Shown here piece after piece: positions 61,901-64,000 of a stretch of DNA of 64,000 nucleotides (the stretch's first letter is position 1; each line of letters starts with the position of its first letter). This stretch comes from Microterricola viridarii (GTDB lineage Bacteria; Actinomycetota; Actinomycetes; Actinomycetales; Microbacteriaceae): assembly GCF_900104895.1 (NCBI RefSeq), contig NZ_LT629742.1, positions 620,001 to 684,000 on the forward strand, written 5' to 3'. Position numbers and translations under genes: made by a program. The notes under the pieces are model-generated. The model saw only the letters and a program-made list of their open reading frames with translations. It did not search any database and was not told where the DNA came from.

Positions 61901-62158
61901 ACCGTGGCGGTGGGCGATGAGGTCACCGACGGCCCGACGTCAACCTTCGCCCTGGCGGCCGGCCTGGCCGGTGCGGCCACGGTGACGGTGACGAATACCT
62001 TCACCGCTCCGGCTGTCGTCCCGCCCGTCGGAGGGCTGAGCACCACGGGCGTCCAAGCCGCCGCGATCATTGGCTCCGCCGCCTTGGTCCTCGGCCTGGG
62101 AGCACTGCTGTTGTTCGTCGGCCGGCGACGACGCCTGAGCAAGAGCGCGGCCGAGTAG
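52997..62158 (+). CDS. Giant cell-surface protein, sortase-type anchor, nine DUF5979-like C-terminal repeats
   Basis: A 3053-residue exported protein. GGGGG precedes ATG 52997; the open frame to 52922 lacks a site. The N-terminus has a long basic signal sequence ending near SHAAEIE. Residues about 60-1980 hold DUF11/isopeptide-type beta-domains (ALTKTVTAPNTSPYAPGETF, SVAKSVDNKQVAG, SVEKNIAREELWAAPG, EITKTFDQNELPVPPAG, ADKTLAPATRF). Residues about 1985-3003 (58951-62004) are nine repeats of about 110 residues with the form VTKTV..F..SC......LP.GA.C.V.ET..G....TVTNTF. Each has two cysteines, probably a disulfide. The C-terminus is LSTTG, a hydrophobic helix and RRRRLSK, a sortase-like signal. 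Likely an adhesin or stalk. Confidence 0.88.
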   Translation: MPVPRLRSSAPAHRAPRRRYLGQTRLFSVAAAFLSVVALLAGGLVVGGVDGGQSHAAEIESELALTKTVTAPNTSPYAPGETFSYTIELRCNVVSADVCTDAQLTDALPAPLVFDDGVPDPVRVQGVSAPTVTLDGTSFTVDFTAKGESGTGILGGETYSIAVYVKVPANVSGDLDGTELVNVAHATASNAEAVESPASITLEVPVVLDSSVAKSVDNKQVAGATVPAVADQPVEYTIGGGNASNRAVDTLVIQDPADGSTSPLGGYLDFAGIGSITAPTGADRVKIEYRDALGDWVEAYATGPIPADTTGIPAIDPLTEVKGLRFTFSKNAGQLPPTPADGQAAIVINTVTNSTVSTIPQDQSVTIPNTAASHVTLGATATPPKTAPADVVVSNTGPQVGVTKVFTKDALLAGESTTALITATNGNRAVTELVIAEPSPGAADLAAQGLDFGGFTDDLEWPANADAASVEYEYADGTFETIAADGVDTLPVAPAGKTVVGFTVRFTGPIQANATTDISFTVTAQPVPGVDDVTNTNETTATVTDVHGKTGIDDAQDDLTRQPARVSTSVEKNIAREELWAAPGAVSSVSIVGAVNDAGSNASTIGSEHLTITDPADTATPSEFWNTFNLARITAGVPSNANLTVKYWDGSDWQTFAGAGLIEGSANWDFTVPNALKDTIQGVQFVYTGKDGKLLPPGFTAAPYLSVQTRDEFRDGSGSVADAAKAADPLVVANRASAAVSNPNDTTPADNKAEADDTISLKPLDGAGVGPDLIEKHWLSDEVYAFSDEQRTARLSWSTEGLPFTTVTVVDDPTPGAAFGNIQASVYDAFDLAKIEPITPALDPLIAYDKVERVELFNDASDTWDDITGQVCTPAAACDGAFPGYVLTAAERASTLAVRLTYAEGSKRTAEAAPPVDSGVAASYNHERGLDLTFQIRQKKRSGGPVVGDIHTDTYNTGVRGLVKNTVNLSGQGAHNVSQSAEDTITIRDTPVNVEITKTFDQNELPVPPAGTDAGKYPLVTATIVATNTTQQGVKVETLSVSDPAAAQAAPTAYNWLNLYAIGRITVPDAATTSTVTLTRVGGATTDYTIPQAQALTASALGDVIGVSVVHSDPTRATIVSGASSTLELTFQMREFQRDSPGTAVAVGNQARNVAHTDASRPGGHTIDEAEGTSEATVGFVAATYGVLADKTLAPATRFEDQPRTGYQLTLTGQPTGNVRTTKLTISDTTPTFWNAFELASLPQVTLPTGVRQLRTSVLVGVEASLVGSVLTHTCEADTDLSACWVRGNWEDAATNGTITPKLPDGVTAADVRGVRFEVRRDTASSNWERPRNPQVVIKVNATRLENLRVGPGGEVDSYLAPTTRVGVGLSAAPGETVQGTTSNVLDVHGDGSWGTPQAPATLWTGDAADSANTVLQHRVNRIKVEKAPGNGAGGAVSQQYPPDFSIPYAMTITNTGDWNITGLKLADQIAVDGGGALLVPMTGVDPVFKFTLSNQTSGALPNTGFSASLDESSGAVAITVPPSFVFKPGDKIVIQAALMFRLGLVPSTPVENSITATSDRVFERCESTLNNRPRTDTTNVASCEALTTVNPAASAPIGVAKAVKGVAAGVPDAQPGDVNYDDLGVLSTSASGSAAACATPNAGGGYYTNNCVPITRPGGVESWRMTFTNRGNMASDSIVAIDVLPAVNDTGVVTAPKRGSAWSPTLLGNVASNAPGATVSSFYTNVTPARACNGKDIEYTARVGDIPTNDACYRDVSTRVWTPFDANTAESELAAAKAVKFVISFATGAGLAPGGAASLTFETRTPWVSDAAVASGLPIAWNTVAAGSRGTDAGVEIYQGPVEPVRAGVAAPTGVIALKKSIDTPAGWTAPLPSGYDVGLQCVSGVTPVNLVGAGGVNRSTATVAANGTVLYYGAGTNLPLFSTCTAGELPSQGATASYDPAGANGRSGSIEALRGFGDRTDVHHPFEDAPEHNLIEVTNSYEYAGFSVTKTVDAGGALNQDGEGIVYSGPYNFRASCQFLGNTVLNETFSLGIDGVKEFTSLPAGATCSVIETGRGGASSTSSVFTQAGSPPVAGTGPTSSFTLTADDAQGDFTSALVMKNVFTVGAATITKAFAGTGAADWGNEDFTVDLSCTLASANPTTVFSDTQVLNKTAPTWNVSDLPSGASCTVSEPKTGGANGTAFSPSTFTVGASVSAPTAVTVTNTFTTGSVRVTKTLAGEPAASLAPATDDEYTVSMSCTREVDGVSKSIAIPGGATRTITGGGFADYNGLPTGAECTVAETDLGHAQSSTISPNNGVITVGDNAATVQVSVTNTFENGSLEISKAVTGAGSAFAAATFDATVSCSWQGAALTLPNAGAVTLEPGVPVTVDDLPLGSVCSIDEADAGQTSWTASPASVTVTDATDAAEIAVQNVYELASLRVEKTVQAGNESTTLPTRFAFSAQCTFQGAEVLPLTSFMLDHGQFREFTGLPARSECAVTETDARGADSTVSSVSVQNATVPPVVDQGTSTVTIPELSADVDDAAQNTVGFTNLFDASALIVTKKLEGGAASYAADKTFDVDVSCTLAGEETVTRSLALNAANGFTASVGELVDGTECSVVETGEHGADAVVITPNDGVDETVGLVTIPASGITELTVSNWYLSGSLQVTKSVVGDAAAKFGTSDFGVDLSCSLNGTPIEIAGGNARTVSAAAPSALYTGLPTGAVCELNETSNGGAGSSRLTDAAGETLAGNAADGHRFTVATDASLLDSADQPQSALGVENTFNFASVTAAKTVESSVLGADGQPFDHGSFELALSCTLDGRAVTGAEPNERTVTAGESISWTELPEGAVCEISETDAGGAIGTTILSEQGETKTAVAGRSLVLDPLLALDGANTVSISNEFAAASVAVRKVVDGTAADTVKRSFPVELSCVLIDERHPAPGLVVRDAVHQIGGSENLTVMDDELPAGAECTVTETETGNATKTTVAVGDEVTDGPTSTFALAAGLAGAATVTVTNTFTAPAVVPPVGGLSTTGVQAAAIIGSAALVLGLGALLLFVGRRRRLSKSAAE
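58951..62004 (+). repeat. Nine tandem DUF5979-like modules within the surface protein
   Basis: Each module begins near [SA]-x-V-x-K-x-[VL], has a cysteine after about 30-40 residues (SCQF, SCTL, SCSW, QCTF, SCVL) and another in a conserved GLP.GA.C.V.ET strand, and ends T-V-x-N-x-[FY]. Linker residues differ between modules. The units are diverged, so the array looks old rather than freshly duplicated. Confidence 0.8.
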
Positions 62159-62163
62159 CCGAC

Positions 62164-62196
62164 CAGAGGTGCCGGGGCATTGCCCCGGCACCTCTG
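62164..62196. terminator. Terminator after the surface-protein gene
   Basis: CAGAGGTGCCGGGGCA (62164-62179) pairs with TGCCCCGGCACCTCTG (62181-62196), a 13-14-bp stem with a tight loop followed by CCATTC. It begins five bases after the stop codon. Confidence 0.85.
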
Positions 62197-62244
62197 CCAT
62201 TCGGTGATAGCGTCGGGTGGAGACCACGAACGAGACATCACCGA

Positions 62245-64000
62245 ATGCACCCTCGAACCACCGCACCGGCTGCGCCGTTCCGCGAGCGTCACGTGCTGAA
62301 CAGGCCTCGTCTTCTGCGAAAGGTGAGCAGGCAGACGGCGCTCCTGGTGGTCCGCGGCAGCAACGGCAGTGGAAAGACCACCTTGCTCGCCGAGTGGGCC
62401 AGGCAGCAGCCGGGCACCGTTGTGTGGCTGAACATCGGGGCGCACACGTCGGACCCGGTGCCGTTCTGGCAGGCAGTACTGCAGGGGCTGCGCGATGCCC
62501 GCCTTGCCGAACCCGGCGCGCCTCTGCACAGCGGCGGTGAGCTGCCGGGCTCGGGGCGCGACCATCTCCGCCGGGTCCAGGCAGGCCTGCGCGCCCTGGA
62601 GGCGCCCGTCGCCCTCGCAGTGGACGGGGCCGAGAGCCTCTCGGCGCAGGCCGCAGAGGAGCTTCTCGCCGTGCTGGCGGTGGCGCCCGCGCTCGTCGTC
62701 GGTGTCGCCACCCGGGAGCGCGGCGCGTTCGAACTGCCCGCGGTGCGCCTCGCCGTCGACACCGTCGTCGTCGCCGGCGCGGAACTGGAGTTCACCGCCG
62801 CGGAGACGGCGGCCGTGCTGAGCGCCGCCGGGCTCCCCGACGACGCCGAGACGGTGCGGCTGGTGCGCGGCGCCAGCCTCGGCCACCCCCGCTCCACCCG
62901 CGCTCTGCTGAGCGCCCCGAGTTGGCCAGACCTGCCCAACGCCGAGGAGCTGGACCGGCACCTGCTCGCCGCCGCCGACGGGGCCGACATCCGCCTGCTC
63001 GAGCTCGCCGCCGAGGACGGCGCCCTGCTGGAGCTCGCGCTGCACGCCTCTGTCGTCGACGAGCTGCCGCTCGGCCTCGCCGAGGTGCTGGCCGGCCAGC
63101 GTTGCGCGGCCAGGGCCGCGGATGCCGCCGAGCTGCTCGATCGAGCGGAATCGCTGGGCCTCGGGTACTGGACAAGCGATGTGCCGGCGCGGGGCTTCCG
63201 CTTCACGGCGCCCGTGCGCGGCATCCTGCGCCGGGAACTCGGTGAGCGCGGCGTCGCGGAGCTGGGCGCGGCCCGCCGCACGGCCATCGGCTGGCTGCTC
63301 GACAGCAACAGGGCGGAAGCTGCTTTCCTGCTCGCCGTGCAGAGCGGCGAGTACGAGCTGGCCAGCGAGGCCGGCGCGCAGTGCTTCCTCGCGCTGCTCG
63401 CCTCCCGCGCCGAGGAGCTGCGCGCCGTGCTCTCGCCGATCCCGGTGGAGACGATGCGCAGCCAACCGATCCTGGCGATGCTGCTCGCGGTCTCCTACAA
63501 CCAGGTTGCCCGGTTGCGCCCGCGGGCGCTCGAGTACTTCGCCATCGTGGTGCTCGGGGCGAAGGCCGTGCGCGCCGAGTTGGGGGTCACGGAGACGATC
63601 GCGCTGGACGCTATGGTGAGCGTCGCGCTGCGGGTGACGGCGCAGACGGCCCGGGCTGCGCGGGCCGCGGAGAGCGCCTTGGGCGGCTTCGCGGCGCTCG
63701 ACGACGAGGGGCGTGAGCAACTCGGCCACCTGCGGGCCGACGTGATGGTGCACGCCGGGCTCTCGCTGCTCTACGGCGGCGCTCCGGATGCCGCACTCGC
63801 CGCATTCCAACGCTGCCGCGAGCCGCTGACCTCCGCGGGCAGCCTGCACGGCCTGTCGGTGCAGGCCGGCACTCATGCGCTCATGGGGGAGATGGCCGAA
63901 GCGGCGGCCGTCGTCGCCGAGGGTCGAACGCGGCGCTGGCCACGGGGTTGGGACGGCGGCTACATCGGCTCGTTCTATGAGCTCGCCCAGACCCTGCTGG
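62245..64000 (+). CDS. Large MalT/LuxR-type ATP-binding regulator (partial, C-terminus outside window)
   Basis: At least 585 codons from ATG 62245. The P-loop is VVRGSNGSGKTTLLAEWARQ (G38 to T45), followed by WLNIGAHTSDPVPFWQAVLQ and a STAND-like middle part (LAVDGAESLSAQAAEELLAV). Helical repeats start near residue 340. This is the architecture of MalT-like LAL regulators, whose LuxR DNA-binding domain at the far C-terminus would lie beyond the window. TAGCGT at 62208-62213 may be the -10 box. An alternative GTG at 62217 is in another frame. Its position after the giant adhesin suggests a regulator of surface functions, which is inference. Confidence 0.8.
   Translation, partial: MHPRTTAPAAPFRERHVLNRPRLLRKVSRQTALLVVRGSNGSGKTTLLAEWARQQPGTVVWLNIGAHTSDPVPFWQAVLQGLRDARLAEPGAPLHSGGELPGSGRDHLRRVQAGLRALEAPVALAVDGAESLSAQAAEELLAVLAVAPALVVGVATRERGAFELPAVRLAVDTVVVAGAELEFTAAETAAVLSAAGLPDDAETVRLVRGASLGHPRSTRALLSAPSWPDLPNAEELDRHLLAAADGADIRLLELAAEDGALLELALHASVVDELPLGLAEVLAGQRCAARAADAAELLDRAESLGLGYWTSDVPARGFRFTAPVRGILRRELGERGVAELGAARRTAIGWLLDSNRAEAAFLLAVQSGEYELASEAGAQCFLALLASRAEELRAVLSPIPVETMRSQPILAMLLAVSYNQVARLRPRALEYFAIVVLGAKAVRAELGVTETIALDAMVSVALRVTAQTARAARAAESALGGFAALDDEGREQLGHLRADVMVHAGLSLLYGGAPDAALAAFQRCREPLTSAGSLHGLSVQAGTHALMGEMAEAAAVVAEGRTRRWPRGWDGGYIGSFYELAQTLL

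Noticed and set aside
62217-62540. GTG-started frame encoding 107 residues at the start of the last gene
   Set aside because: It ends early and lacks motifs; the neighbouring frame from ATG 62245 carries a clean P-loop and stays open to the window end.

Overview
The window is a high-GC (roughly 70 percent by eye) actinobacterial chromosome segment. Several traits point to the family Microbacteriaceae (inference): many genes whose -10 box lies 6-9 bases before the start codon (leaderless transcripts), dense intergenic hairpins, dispersed 'gttggtcgag...tatcgagacc' repeats, an LSTTG-anchored surface protein built of DUF5979-like modules, and a BtuF-like ABC system resembling the proposed F420-0 importers. 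No tRNA, rRNA, CRISPR array, transposase or phage gene was seen. The genes look chromosomal and metabolic.

Layout. 1-2540 (minus): an ABC importer of the iron/B12/F420-0 type, with binding protein, FecCD permease and partial ATPase. 2920-4365 (minus): a MocR-type regulator. 4598-14975 (plus): a long catabolic cluster of ureidopropionase-like amidohydrolase, dihydropyrimidinase, an LLM-class oxidoreductase, an NMT1/ThiY-type ABC importer with two permeases, a class III aminotransferase and a CoA-acylating methylmalonate-semialdehyde dehydrogenase. Together these give a reductive pyrimidine (or other cyclic ureide) route to acetyl-CoA/propionyl-CoA, without a classical dihydropyrimidine dehydrogenase. 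15179-17530: a type I sulfatase. 17657-22000: a quinone oxidoreductase-like enzyme, an XRE regulator/membrane protein pair behind an unusual double operator, a small membrane exporter, and a NarL-type two-component pair. 22061-29859: two GNAT enzymes, two ADP-ribosylglycohydrolase-family proteins, and a LacI-controlled sugar-type ABC importer.

29934-42335: dGTPase, enoyl-CoA hydratase, PadR regulator with membrane partner, peptidase E with a Dcu-type transporter, pyrE overlapping a 911-residue Ala/Pro-rich membrane protein, ribokinase-like kinase with nucleoside hydrolase, and a tandem-domain protein. 42421-42744 is a repeat field. 42759-48831: an Lrp-family regulator divergent from a complete oligopeptide-type ABC importer. 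49068-52774: HAD-IIA phosphatase, mntR-mntH with operator palindromes over the mntH start, and a SpoU-family RNA methyltransferase. 52997-62158: one gene for a 3053-residue sortase-type surface protein. 62245 to the window end: a partial MalT/LuxR-like ATPase regulator.

The two parts that most deserve a second look are the ureide-catabolic cluster with its LLM enzyme beside a putative F420-0 importer, and the ADP-ribosylglycohydrolase pair divergent from an ABC importer. A third theme is DNA structure: three near-identical 'GAGACTGCGCGACTTGT' palindromes (one inside a coding sequence), many long hairpins between convergent genes, and an apparent excess of the heptamer GGATGCC.
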